Positions 8,162 to 17,100 of a DNA stretch of 64,000 nt are shown piece by piece. This DNA comes from TMED27 sp964350695 (GTDB lineage Bacteria > Pseudomonadota > Alphaproteobacteria > Micavibrionales > Micavibrionaceae). The stretch lies in NCBI GenBank assembly GCA_964350695.1, contig CAYGKM010000011.1, forward strand, positions 8,601 to 72,600. The letters are read 5' to 3'. Position numbers and translations under genes: made by a program. A model generated the notes under the pieces. It did no database searches, had not been told where the DNA came from, and saw nothing but the letters and a program-made list of their open reading frames with translations. Numbering within the stretch: the stretch's first letter is position 1; each line of letters begins with the position of its first letter.

Positions 8162-8908
8162 TTATTGCAATCTTGCGCAACGGTACGGAAATGATGCAAA
8201 TTGTGAAGATCTCCTGTCAAAAACATCGCTGTCAGTTGAAAAATCAACAGCCTCCGCATTTCCACTAGCGAAAATGTTTATTGAGAGATAGTGGTTGCTC
8301 TGGAAGCTTCCGTTTGTCCATGAGCCAGTATTTCTGTTTTGATGGATAATAATCAGTTCCACAATTGATGGGAGGTACCAATCTTCACCGTCAATGGTCA
8401 TAGAGGCGCAAATTGTGGGGGCTCTGTCCGAAACGTCTAACGTATTAGCGGCGGCGTAGGCGACATAGGCATCATAGGCGGCGACATGATCATTTCTGTC
8501 TTCTCCATCTTCCCAGGTATCATATCCCCAAATTGCTGAAGCGTCTGTGCCGTCGCAATCTGCAGCGCTTGCCGCGTTAAGCTCACATCCCGCTTGGGTG
8601 ACGATGATGTCTTTGCCGTTTACTTGGCCCGCGCAAATGCCGTCGCCAACGGCATCGCCGATTGTACAGCTTGCGGAGGCCACAGTTGGCGTGACCCATG
8701 CAGAACCGTTACAGACTTCGACTATATTTGCGCCTGTCTCATAGCGGAGTGCGCCGGCGATTGCTCCCGTACAGGCTGTCACGCTATCTCCTATTTTGAC
8801 TGAGCCACCAGAGGAGAAATCTGCGGATGTTCCAGCGTGAGAGGAGGGCAGACCAAATGAAGCAACGGTCAGGGCGGTTATTGCGAGAATTTTTAGTTTA
8901 TCTATCAT
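8162..8908 (-). CDS. Secreted Lcl/DUF1566-like protein, paralogue 1
   Basis: 248 residues with a signal peptide cut near SSHAG (about residue 26). Same architecture as its neighbour: the ADFSSGGSVKIGD / GALRYETG / EVCNGSAW module (about 28-75), CTIGDAVGDGICAG linker, ADCDGTD, then WYLPSIVEL, NRNTGSWTNG and a final RCARLQ, the hallmarks of DUF1566/Lcl-like C-type-lectin folds. Conserved cysteines probably form disulphides outside the cytoplasm. It starts two bases after the stop of the LamG gene, so the three genes form one transcript. Gene duplication with divergence is evident. Confidence 0.7.
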   Translation of the reverse strand: MIDKLKILAITALTVASFGLPSSHAGTSADFSSGGSVKIGDSVTACTGAIAGALRYETGANIVEVCNGSAWVTPTVASASCTIGDAVGDGICAGQVNGKDIIVTQAGCELNAASAADCDGTDASAIWGYDTWEDGEDRNDHVAAYDAYVAYAAANTLDVSDRAPTICASMTIDGEDWYLPSIVELIIIHQNRNTGSWTNGSFQSNHYLSINIFASGNAEAVDFSTDSDVFDRRSSQFASFPYRCARLQ

Positions 8909-8909
8909 T

Positions 8910-9764
8910 TTAAAAATCCGTCCATGCCGTGCCGTTACAATATTGCATTTTTGAATCTGAGGGTGAGTGAATGGCGGCGATTTCAGGCGGGCTCAGAACG
9001 CGGTTATAAATCCGCACCTCATCAAGCTCACCATCCAGTTCGTTTCCACTATATCCAAATCTATGTCCTATCCCTAAGGTTGCCGGGCCGCCGACTAAAT
9101 TGCCGCTTGCGCCGCCGGTGTCATCCAATACACCGTTAATATATACGTTACTTTCATCACCGGGCTCGTCATATGTGAAGGCAATATGATACCAAACACC
9201 GGCTGATACTGTGCCGCTTGAATTTGCACCACCGCTATCAAAAATATCACTTTCGACTTCATCGGACGTGTTTTTTACCAATTCATACATGTCATCAAAG
9301 CCGAAAAATCTGTATCTTGTGCCATCAGAGGCGAATTTGATCCACATAGCGATTGTCCCGACGCTGGGTACTGAATAATTGGCGGCGTCGATTTCTACAT
9401 TGCCATCAAAGGCGAGAGCGGTCCCGACGACGCCTGCTACTGTTTCTTCCGCAACGTCGTTGTTGGCGCCGTCATCCCAAGTTGTTACAAGCCCGCCGAC
9501 AACATCGGTAATGCTGGAGCCTGTGGTTTCATCGAGTGGCCAATAATGGATTAAGCCGGAGGCCGGGATTCCCGGATTATATTTGATGTTACCTTCAAGG
9601 CTACTGTCACAACTTCGGTTATCAGAGCCGAAGATTACAGATCCATCGGAAAAATCGGCAGAGGTTTGCGCCAGGCTCGCGGTTATTGCAAGCATGGTGA
9701 AGAGTATGGTTTTTAAAGATATTGCTTTTAAGTGTCTGATCACGCCTAAAAATCCCCTTAACAC
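8910..9764 (-). CDS. Secreted LamG/concanavalin-like domain protein
   Basis: 284 residues, N-terminal signal peptide (about 15-33). A LamG/laminin-G-like jelly-roll domain spans about 65-265: GLIHYWPLDET, GTALAFDG, GTIAMWIKF, WYHIAFTYD, VYINGVLDDTG, LDGELDEVRIYNRVLSPPEIAAI. The ends of the protein, TSADFSDGSVIFGSDNRSC...EGNIKYNPG and MQYCNGTAWTDF, are the two halves of the short module found whole in the next two genes, so the LamG domain looks inserted inside it. First gene of the three-gene secreted cassette within the oxidase cluster. Probably binds carbohydrate or a surface protein. Confidence 0.75.
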   Translation of the reverse strand: MLRGFLGVIRHLKAISLKTILFTMLAITASLAQTSADFSDGSVIFGSDNRSCDSSLEGNIKYNPGIPASGLIHYWPLDETTGSSITDVVGGLVTTWDDGANNDVAEETVAGVVGTALAFDGNVEIDAANYSVPSVGTIAMWIKFASDGTRYRFFGFDDMYELVKNTSDEVESDIFDSGGANSSGTVSAGVWYHIAFTYDEPGDESNVYINGVLDDTGGASGNLVGGPATLGIGHRFGYSGNELDGELDEVRIYNRVLSPPEIAAIHSPSDSKMQYCNGTAWTDF

Positions 9765-9840
9765 CTTATTTTAGCACAAAATCCTTACAAAACATGAATT
9801 TCTGATGAGTTTTCTACTTAAATCTAAACATGAATTCACA

Positions 9841-9873
9841 AAATAAAAAGCCCCGCCTTATGGAGCGGGGCTT
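9841..9873 (-). terminator. Intrinsic terminator of ctaD
   Basis: A perfect 9-base stem, AAGCCCCGC (9848-9856) with GCGGGGCTT (9865-9873), and an 8-base loop. On the minus strand it is followed by TTTTTATTT. It lies 18 bases past the ctaD stop and so ends the ctaC-ctaD transcript before the LamG/Lcl cassette. Confidence 0.85.
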
Positions 9874-9890
9874 ATGAAGAGGTGCATGCC

Positions 9891-11486
9891 TTACTTAACC
9901 GCCGGCTGGATATCGAATTGGTGGAATGGGGGCGGTGAAGACACGCTCCATTCCAGAGTGTAGCTTTCCGGGCCTGCGTTCCAATAGTTGTCACCGACGC
10001 GGCGTCCGAAGAACAATGTGTAGAACACGATGAAGACAAAGAACAGTGTCGCAATTCCGGTCAGATATGCTCCGTATGATGACACCATGTTCCAGCCCGC
10101 ATAGGCATCGGGATAATCGATATAGCGGCGCGGCATGCCGGCAAGGCCCAGAAAGTGCTGCGGGAAGAACACTGCGTTTACGCCTATAAAGGTCAACCAG
10201 AAATGCACGCAACCCATCCATTCAGGGTATTGGCGGCCTGACATTTTGCCGATCCAGTAATAAAATCCTGCGAATAGAGCAAAAACCGCGCCGAGCGAGA
10301 GAACATAGTGGAAATGTGCAACCACGTAATAGGTGTCATGCAAGGCGACATCCATTCCGGCATTGGCAAGCACAACGCCTGTTACGCCACCGACCGTGAA
10401 CAGGAAGATAAAGCCAATCGCCCAAAGCATCGGGGTTTTGAACTCGATCGAGCCGCCCCACATTGTGGCGATCCATGAGAAGATCTTGATTCCTGTCGGA
10501 ACGGCGATAATCAGCGTGGCAGCGGTGAAATATGCGCGAACGTCTACATCCATACCCACGGTGTACATGTGGTGCGCCCAGACGATGAATCCGACGAAGC
10601 CGATGGACACCATTGCGTAAGCCATGCCGAGATAACCGAAAATCGGCTTTTTCGAGAAGGTGGATACGATGTGCGAGATGATGCCGAAAGCCGGCAAGAT
10701 CATGATGTATACTTCAGGGTGTCCGAAGAACCAGAAAAGGTGTTGGTATAAAAGCGGATCACCGCCGCCTTCAGGGTCGAAGAAGGATGTGCCGAAGTTA
10801 CGGTCGGTCAAAAGCATTGTAATCGCGCCGCCAAGAACAGGCACAGCCAGTACCAGCAAGAAGGCTGTGATCAGCATGCCCCAAACGAAGAGCGGCATTT
10901 TATGCAGTGTCATGCCCGGTGCGCGCATGTTGAAGATGGTTGTGATGAAGTTGGCCGCGCCGAGGATGGAGCTTGCACCTGCAAGGTGGAGCGCGAAGAT
11001 CGCCATATCAACCGAAAGTCCCGGATGGCCTTTCAACGAGGATAGAGGCGGATAAACCGTCCAGCCTGTACCTGCGCCGACGCCTACAAAGGCAGAGGCG
11101 ATGAGGAGAAAGAAGGCAGGAACGAGAAGCCAGAATGAAATGTTGTTCAAACGCGGGAACGCCATGTCAGGCGCGCCGATCATGAGCGGGACAAACCAGT
11201 TTCCAAAGCCGCCGATCAGGCCGGGCATCACGACAAAGAAGACCATAATCAGGCCGTGCGCGGTGATGAAGACATTCCACATTTGCCCGTCGGGATTTCC
11301 GGCGGCATCAACAAGGAATTGAACCCCCGGCTCTTGAAGTTCCAGGCGCATGATCATTGAGAACAAACCGCCGATAAGACCTGCTATGATCGAAAAAATG
11401 ATGTAGAGCGTGCCGATATCTTTGTGGTTCGTAGAGCAGAACCATCTTGCGAAAAAGCCCGGTTTGTGGTCGTCGTGATCACCCAT
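9891..11486 (-). CDS. ctaD: Cytochrome c oxidase subunit I
   Basis: 531 residues, twelve membrane helices. Metal ligands are all visible: the low-spin heme a histidine in ITAHGLIMVFF, the CuB His with the cross-linked Tyr in WFFGHPEVYI, the His-His pair in VWAHHMYTVGMD, and the two heme histidines in HDTYYVVAHFHYVLS. The glutamate of HPEVY marks the standard D-channel, type A heme-copper oxidase. It reduces oxygen to water in the inner membrane while pumping protons. It follows ctaC by 44 bases and ends in a strong terminator. Confidence 0.98.
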   Translation of the reverse strand: MGDHDDHKPGFFARWFCSTNHKDIGTLYIIFSIIAGLIGGLFSMIMRLELQEPGVQFLVDAAGNPDGQMWNVFITAHGLIMVFFVVMPGLIGGFGNWFVPLMIGAPDMAFPRLNNISFWLLVPAFFLLIASAFVGVGAGTGWTVYPPLSSLKGHPGLSVDMAIFALHLAGASSILGAANFITTIFNMRAPGMTLHKMPLFVWGMLITAFLLVLAVPVLGGAITMLLTDRNFGTSFFDPEGGGDPLLYQHLFWFFGHPEVYIMILPAFGIISHIVSTFSKKPIFGYLGMAYAMVSIGFVGFIVWAHHMYTVGMDVDVRAYFTAATLIIAVPTGIKIFSWIATMWGGSIEFKTPMLWAIGFIFLFTVGGVTGVVLANAGMDVALHDTYYVVAHFHYVLSLGAVFALFAGFYYWIGKMSGRQYPEWMGCVHFWLTFIGVNAVFFPQHFLGLAGMPRRYIDYPDAYAGWNMVSSYGAYLTGIATLFFVFIVFYTLFFGRRVGDNYWNAGPESYTLEWSVSSPPPFHQFDIQPAVK

Positions 11487-11530
11487 TTTATGTGTCCTTT
11501 TGGTTTAATCTAGGTCTTAAATTTTGATGT

Positions 11531-12367
11531 TTAATATTGAAACCCGGCAAGCTGGATAATATTTTCACCAGTATCATTTGCAGCGAATTCTTCTTTTGCT
11601 GTTACCAGCCAGTTTTCAAATTCTTCCTTTGTCACGGCGCGGATCTCGATCGGCATATAGGCATGATCTTTGCCGCAAAGCTCAGAACATTGGCCGTAAT
11701 ATGTGCCGGGTTTTTCGATGCGCACCCATGTCTCGTTAATTCTTCCCGGAACGGCGTCAATTTTAACGCCGAAGGCGGGGACTGTCCAAGAGTGGAGAAC
11801 GTCGCCGCCTGTCATCAGGAGCTGTATGTTTGTATCGATCGGCAAGACCACAACATTATCGGTTGAGAGCAAGCGGCGCTGATCTTTTTCTGCGCTGATA
11901 TCTGCATCCGCGATCATATATGATGAGAAGGCAAGGCCGTCCTGATCGGGATATTCGTAATCCCAATACCACTGGCGGCCCGTGATTTTCAGGGTCATAT
12001 CAGGGTTTTCAATGCGGTCATTGTAATACAAAACCTTGAAAGAGGGGATGGCAATGACGATGAGGATAATCACGGGAATGACTGTCCAAATAACTTCGAT
12101 AAAAACGTTGTGTGTGAATTGTGAAGGGGTCGGGTTTGCTTTTGAATTGTAGCGAATAACCACCCAGATCAAGAGCAGAAGAACGAAAATAGCGATTGCG
12201 AAGATGATATAAAGCAGCAAGTCATGGAATTCGTGAAGGCGCACTGCAGACGGAGAGGCGGCTTCTTGCATATTCATTTGCCATGGCACCGGCTCTGCGA
12301 AGCCAAAAGCAGGGATAAGTGTTGCGCCGAGAGTGAGAAGAAGTCCTAATAGGCTGAATTTATTCAT
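11531..12367 (-). CDS. ctaC: Cytochrome c oxidase subunit II
   Basis: 278 residues: signal peptide (about 1-24), two membrane helices (about 45-70 and 88-108) and a periplasmic cupredoxin domain. CuA ligands are seen in LHSWTVPAFGVK and in GQCSELCGKDHAYMP. The aromatic patch RQWYWDYEYPD that passes electrons from cytochrome c is intact. There is no fused cytochrome c domain at the C-terminus. It is the first gene of the oxidase cluster; the upstream 120 bases should contain the operon promoter, but no convincing one was picked out. A GGCAT/ATGCC dyad lies near 12411. Confidence 0.97.
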   Translation of the reverse strand: MNKFSLLGLLLTLGATLIPAFGFAEPVPWQMNMQEAASPSAVRLHEFHDLLLYIIFAIAIFVLLLLIWVVIRYNSKANPTPSQFTHNVFIEVIWTVIPVIILIVIAIPSFKVLYYNDRIENPDMTLKITGRQWYWDYEYPDQDGLAFSSYMIADADISAEKDQRRLLSTDNVVVLPIDTNIQLLMTGGDVLHSWTVPAFGVKIDAVPGRINETWVRIEKPGTYYGQCSELCGKDHAYMPIEIRAVTKEEFENWLVTAKEEFAANDTGENIIQLAGFQY

Positions 12368-12490
12368 GGTTTTTCGTTTCTTTATGATTTTTCATCAATT
12401 CTGACTTTGAGGCATTATGCCTTAAAAGTCCAACCCGATACACATAAAAATATATGCTTATAAATGCAAGGATCAATTACGTTTTGAGGG

Positions 12491-13219
12491 CTATTTTTCT
12501 TGTGAAAGCTTTGCATGTGACAGGCAATATAGGGCGGCGGTTTCGGCGCGCAAAATTTGATCGCCTAAATCTATGGGGTTTATGTGGGCGGTTTTTCTGA
12601 GCATTTCGTGTTCGGCATCGTCAAACCCGCCCTCTGGTCCGATCAGGAAAGCTTGTGCGGATTGGCACTGGCCAAGCCTTTTCGCGCTATCCATGCGCTC
12701 GGCTGCCCAATGTATAGGCACGGTCTTATCCCAAATGTGAATTTTTGGGATGAGTTTTTCGGGCTTATGAAGGGTTGGGATTTCGAGGCGCTCGCATTGT
12801 TCGGCCGCTTCGCGGATGGAGGCGTTTAGTTTTTCTATATTGAGGTGACGGTTTTCAGTGCGCGCCGTAATAACGGGATGGAGGTCTGTTACGCCAAGCT
12901 CGACCGCTTTTTCAATCAGGAAATCCATATGCTTTTTTTTGATCGGTGCAAAGAGAAGATGGACGGGCTGCGTAGTTTTGGGTTGGGGTTTGAAATGCTC
13001 AAACGGCGCGGCGCTTGCGTTTTTTTTCCCTGTGAAGGTCAGGCTCGCCAGCCATTCGCCGTCACGGCCATTAAACATGCGCACGATATCGCCGTCTTTT
13101 TTACGCATAACGTTTTTGAGGTAGTGTACGTGTTCAGGCGCGAGGTTAAGCGGCGCGTTTTTGCTTAAGCTTTGTTCAACATAAAGTCGCGGGTGTTTAA
13201 AGTGGTCGTTAAATCTCAT
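12491..13219 (-). CDS. rsmE: 16S rRNA (uracil-1498-N3)-methyltransferase
   Basis: 242 residues, the normal size of RsmE. An N-terminal PUA-like part (about 1-75, with HYLKNVMRKKDGD) is followed by a SPOUT methyltransferase domain with a C-terminal knot: FLIGPEGGFDDAEHEML and LGDQILRAETAALYCL. The enzyme methylates U1498 of 16S rRNA using S-adenosylmethionine. It is transcribed divergently from ubiA, with only 26 bases between the starts, an arrangement common in alphaproteobacteria. Confidence 0.94.
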   Translation of the reverse strand: MRFNDHFKHPRLYVEQSLSKNAPLNLAPEHVHYLKNVMRKKDGDIVRMFNGRDGEWLASLTFTGKKNASAAPFEHFKPQPKTTQPVHLLFAPIKKKHMDFLIEKAVELGVTDLHPVITARTENRHLNIEKLNASIREAAEQCERLEIPTLHKPEKLIPKIHIWDKTVPIHWAAERMDSAKRLGQCQSAQAFLIGPEGGFDDAEHEMLRKTAHINPIDLGDQILRAETAALYCLSHAKLSQEK

Positions 13220-13245
13220 CCTGTTATTTCAACCATAAGCGGCGT

Positions 13246-14166
13246 ATGATTAAAAGCATTATGCACACAGATATTCGAAAATTAGACATCATTGAGAATA
13301 TGCCGCCAGCGGCGCGGCCTTATGCGTATTTGGCGCGGATTGACCGCCCTGTCGGGATATGGCTGTTGCTGTTGCCGTGTCTTTGGGCGATTTCTCTTGC
13401 GCCTGTTGAGAGTATCGGCGGTTTATTTTTCAAATTGTGGCTGGTGATTTTATTCGGGATCGGCGCGGTGGCGATGCGCAGCGCGGGGTGTGTGATTAAT
13501 GATATCTGGGACAGGGATTTGGACGCGCGCGTTGAGCGTACACAAGGTCGCCCTCTGGCGGCGAGGGATGTGCCGTTAAAGGCGGCGTTTTTATTTTTGA
13601 TGGGGCTTTTATTTATCGGGCTTTTGGTTCTTTTGATGATGAACTCAACGACGATGATTTTGGGGTTTGCGGCGCTGCCTTTGGTCGTGTCTTATCCGCT
13701 TATGAAGCGGGTCACATACTGGCCGCAGGCTTTTTTAGGTCTGACGTTTAATTTCGGGGCGTTAATGGGATGGAGCGCAGTAAGCGGCTCTATTGGTTTG
13801 GGCGCGGTATTTTTATATATTGCGGGAATTTTTTGGACTTTGGGCTATGACACCATTTATGCGCATCAGGATAAAGAGGATGATATTTTAATCGGGGTGA
13901 AGTCCACGGCGCTTAAGTTCGGCGCGAAAAGCAAGCAATGGGTGGCGGGATTTTACGCCATGAGCATTATATTTTTGGGCGGGGCGGTCGCGAGTGTTGC
14001 GCCGCTTTATCTGACGCTTATTTTGCTTTTGCCGGCTGCGGCTTTTGCCTGGCAGGTGATGAGGTGGCAGATTGATGACCCGCAAAGCGGATTGGATATG
14101 TTTAAATCGAATCGCGATGCCGGGCTTTTAATCTTGCTGGTTTGCGTATTGGCAGGCTTTTTCTAA
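13246..14166 (+). CDS. ubiA: 4-hydroxybenzoate polyprenyltransferase
   Basis: 306 residues, eight to nine membrane helices. The first prenyl-diphosphate site is NDIWDRDLDARVERTQGRP at about residues 84-102, and the second is around YDTIYAHQDKEDD (about 203-215). This pattern, plus RPYAYLARIDRPVGIWLLLLP near the start, identifies UbiA, which attaches the isoprenoid tail to 4-hydroxybenzoate in ubiquinone synthesis. ATG at 13246 is used; ATG five codons later is possible. It ends nine bases from the end of the converging glutamate dehydrogenase gene. Confidence 0.95.
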   Translation: MIKSIMHTDIRKLDIIENMPPAARPYAYLARIDRPVGIWLLLLPCLWAISLAPVESIGGLFFKLWLVILFGIGAVAMRSAGCVINDIWDRDLDARVERTQGRPLAARDVPLKAAFLFLMGLLFIGLLVLLMMNSTTMILGFAALPLVVSYPLMKRVTYWPQAFLGLTFNFGALMGWSAVSGSIGLGAVFLYIAGIFWTLGYDTIYAHQDKEDDILIGVKSTALKFGAKSKQWVAGFYAMSIIFLGGAVASVAPLYLTLILLLPAAAFAWQVMRWQIDDPQSGLDMFKSNRDAGLLILLVCVLAGFF

Positions 14167-14174
14167 AGCCGCAG

Positions 14175-17100
14175 CTAGACCCCTGCCAAGTTCCGCAATC
14201 TTTGTTCAGCGATAATCAGCATCGGCAGATCAATCGTTCCCGCGCGGCGCAGATCAACGAAAAGCGGTTCGATTTGCTTGACCTGATCCGTGTGATCTTC
14301 CAACCATTTTTGGGCGAGGCTTTGGTCTTTGCCACTTTTGGATTTTGTATCGCGCAGAATTCTCATGGTCAGCGCTGCCTGACAGCCGAAGAGCTGGTCA
14401 ACGAGGCCGCGCGTTGCTTCGGCTTGCCAATGATCGTCGGATGGCAGAAAGCGCGCTTGTTGACGAAGCCATGCCATATGGAATTGCTCGCCGACTTCGA
14501 AATATGTATGGGCGGTTTCGATGAGGTCAGTTTTTTGTTCCAAAGAAATGCGGATGATGTCGCATGCAGAGGATAGCACAGGCATCAGCGCGATTTGTTC
14601 TGCGAGATCTTTGGGCAAGCCGTCGCGTTCTCCTGCGGCGGCGCGAAGTTTTACGGTTTCCGCAAGGTTTGGTGTAAACAAGGATGTCATGTCTTTACGC
14701 AAAATTTCGATGCCTTTGCCGAAATCTTCGATTTCACGGCCGATATCCAGATCACGGCCCAAACGGGTGAGGAACCATGTGACTGCATGCTCTGAGAGCT
14801 GTGCGATTTCACGCATGGCTTTGAGTTGCACTTCGGCAGGCACTTTGTTGTCCAGCCCTTCGATTTGATCCCAGAGCGATCGGAGTGAATAAGCATCGCG
14901 CACGATGATATAGGCTTTTGCGATTTGGGCGGCGGTTGTGCCGGTTTTTTTCATCTTCGCTTTCAGGAACGTCGGGCCCATGCGGTTGATGAGAGAGTTT
15001 GCCATTGATGTGGCAACAATTTCGCGCGCCAAACGGTGGCGCTTAATTTCTTTTTCGTATTTTTTACGAAGATCATCGGGGAAGTAATTGATGATCCAAT
15101 CTTTCATATCCGGACTTTCGGGGATGTCGGAAGCCAGAAGATCTTGGGTGAAGCCGATTTTTGCGTAAGACACCAAAATAGAAAGTTCAGGGCGGGTCAG
15201 GCCTTTGCCGATTCTGAGGCGGCTTTCAATCTTTTCATCATCGGGCAGGCCCTCGAGTTTGCGGTTTACGCCCTTTTCACGCTCCAGATATTTGATGAAG
15301 TCTTCCTGCATTTGCAGGTTTTCTTTGGCCTGCAATTCGGCAAGGCTGATGGCTTGTGCTTGCTGGTAGTTGTTTCTGAGAACCAGATTCGCGACATCGT
15401 CGGTCATTTTTTCAAGCAGCTTGTTGCGCCCTTGAAGATCCATGGTGTTGCCCTTGGAATTCATGACATCGCTGAGCAGGATTTTGATGTTTACCTCAAG
15501 GTCGGAAGAGTTCACGCCGCCTGAGTTATCAACGAAATCAGTGTTAATCAGGCCGCCTTTTTCAGCGAATTCAATGCGCCCAAGCTGGGTTACGCCAAGG
15601 TTTGCGCCTTCACCAACCACTTTGGCTTTTAATTCGTTGCCGTTGATGCGGATGGCATCATTGGCTTTGTCGCCGACATCGGTATCGGTTTCGCTTGTCG
15701 ATTTGATATATGTTCCGATTCCGCCGAACCACATCAGGTCGGTACGCGCCGTCAGCATGGCATGCATGAGTTCGTTGGGTGTGACTTTATCGCTGTGCAG
15801 GTCAAAGCGTTTTTGGATTTCAGGAGTGAGTTTCAGCGTTTTTTCTGAACGTTCAAAAATCCGTCCGCCTTTTGAAAGGAGTTTTGTGTCGTATTCGTCC
15901 CAGCCTTTAACGCCTTCAAAGAGGCGTTTGCGCTCTTTAAAAGATGTTTTCGGGTCAGGATCGGGATCACAGAAGATATGAAGGTGGTTGAAGGCTCCCA
16001 CCAAGCGGATATGTTCGGAGAGCAGCATGCCATTCCCGAATACATCGCCACCCATGTCGCCGACACCGATGGCATCGAAGTCTTGCTCCTGAATATTATG
16101 GTTTAGTTCACGGAAGAGAAGTTTTACGGATTCCCATGCGCCGCGGGCGGTGATGCCCATTTTTTTGTGGTCGTAACCGGCAGAACCGCCGGATGCGAAA
16201 GCATCATCTAGCCAGAAGCCGTATTCTTGAGACAGGCCATTGGCAATGTCGGAAAAGCTGGCGGTTCCTTTATCAGCAGCGACCACAAGATAGGGGTCAT
16301 CGCCGTCGCGTCTGACGACGTTTTGCGGAGGAATAATTTTTTCGCCGTCGCGGTTGTCGGTGATATCGAGTAAGCCGCGAATGAGCGTTTTGTAGCACTC
16401 GATGCCTTCGATCTGGAATTCTTGGCGTGAATTTGTCGGGGTTTTGACCACGAAGCCGCCCTTTGCGCCCATAGGCACGATGACGGAGTTTTTCACCATT
16501 TGTGCCTTCATCAGGCCGAGAACTTCGGTACGGAAATCTTCGTGACGGTCTGACCAGCGCAAGCCGCCGCGAGCAATTTTATCGCCGCGCAGGTGAACGC
16601 CTTCGACGCGCGGAGAATATACGAAAATCTCGCGATATGGTTTTGGCGCCGGGACTTCCGGAATTTTGGGAGGGTCGAGTTTGATTGATAGATAAGTTTT
16701 TGCGCTGCCGTCTTTTTGACGCTGATAATAGTTTGTTCGCAATGTTGCGGAGATCATTGTGACCATCATACGCAAGATTCTGTCTTCATCGAGGGCATCG
16801 ACTTTTTCCAATGCCTTTGTGATGTCTTTGGTGATTTTTTCGGCCAAATCATCGGCTTTTTTACCGTTTTGCGGGTCGTGATAGGCTTTGAATAAATCAA
16901 TCAGCAGACGGCTCATGGTAGGGTTGTTGTTCAATGCTTTTTCAGTGTAAGGGCGGCTGAAGGGGAAGCGGATTTGTTTCAGATATCTGACATAGGTGCG
17001 CAGAATTGTGATTTCATGCCAGTTGGTGTTGGCGCTGAGGATTAAGCGGTTGAGACCGTCATTTTCCATGCTTTTACACCAGATTTTGGTGAAAGCTTTT

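Noticed and set aside
8149..8265. N-terminal extension of the second Lcl-like protein
   Set aside because: It overlaps the end of the preceding gene by over 100 bases; ATG at 8148 has a ribosome site and yields a proper signal peptide.
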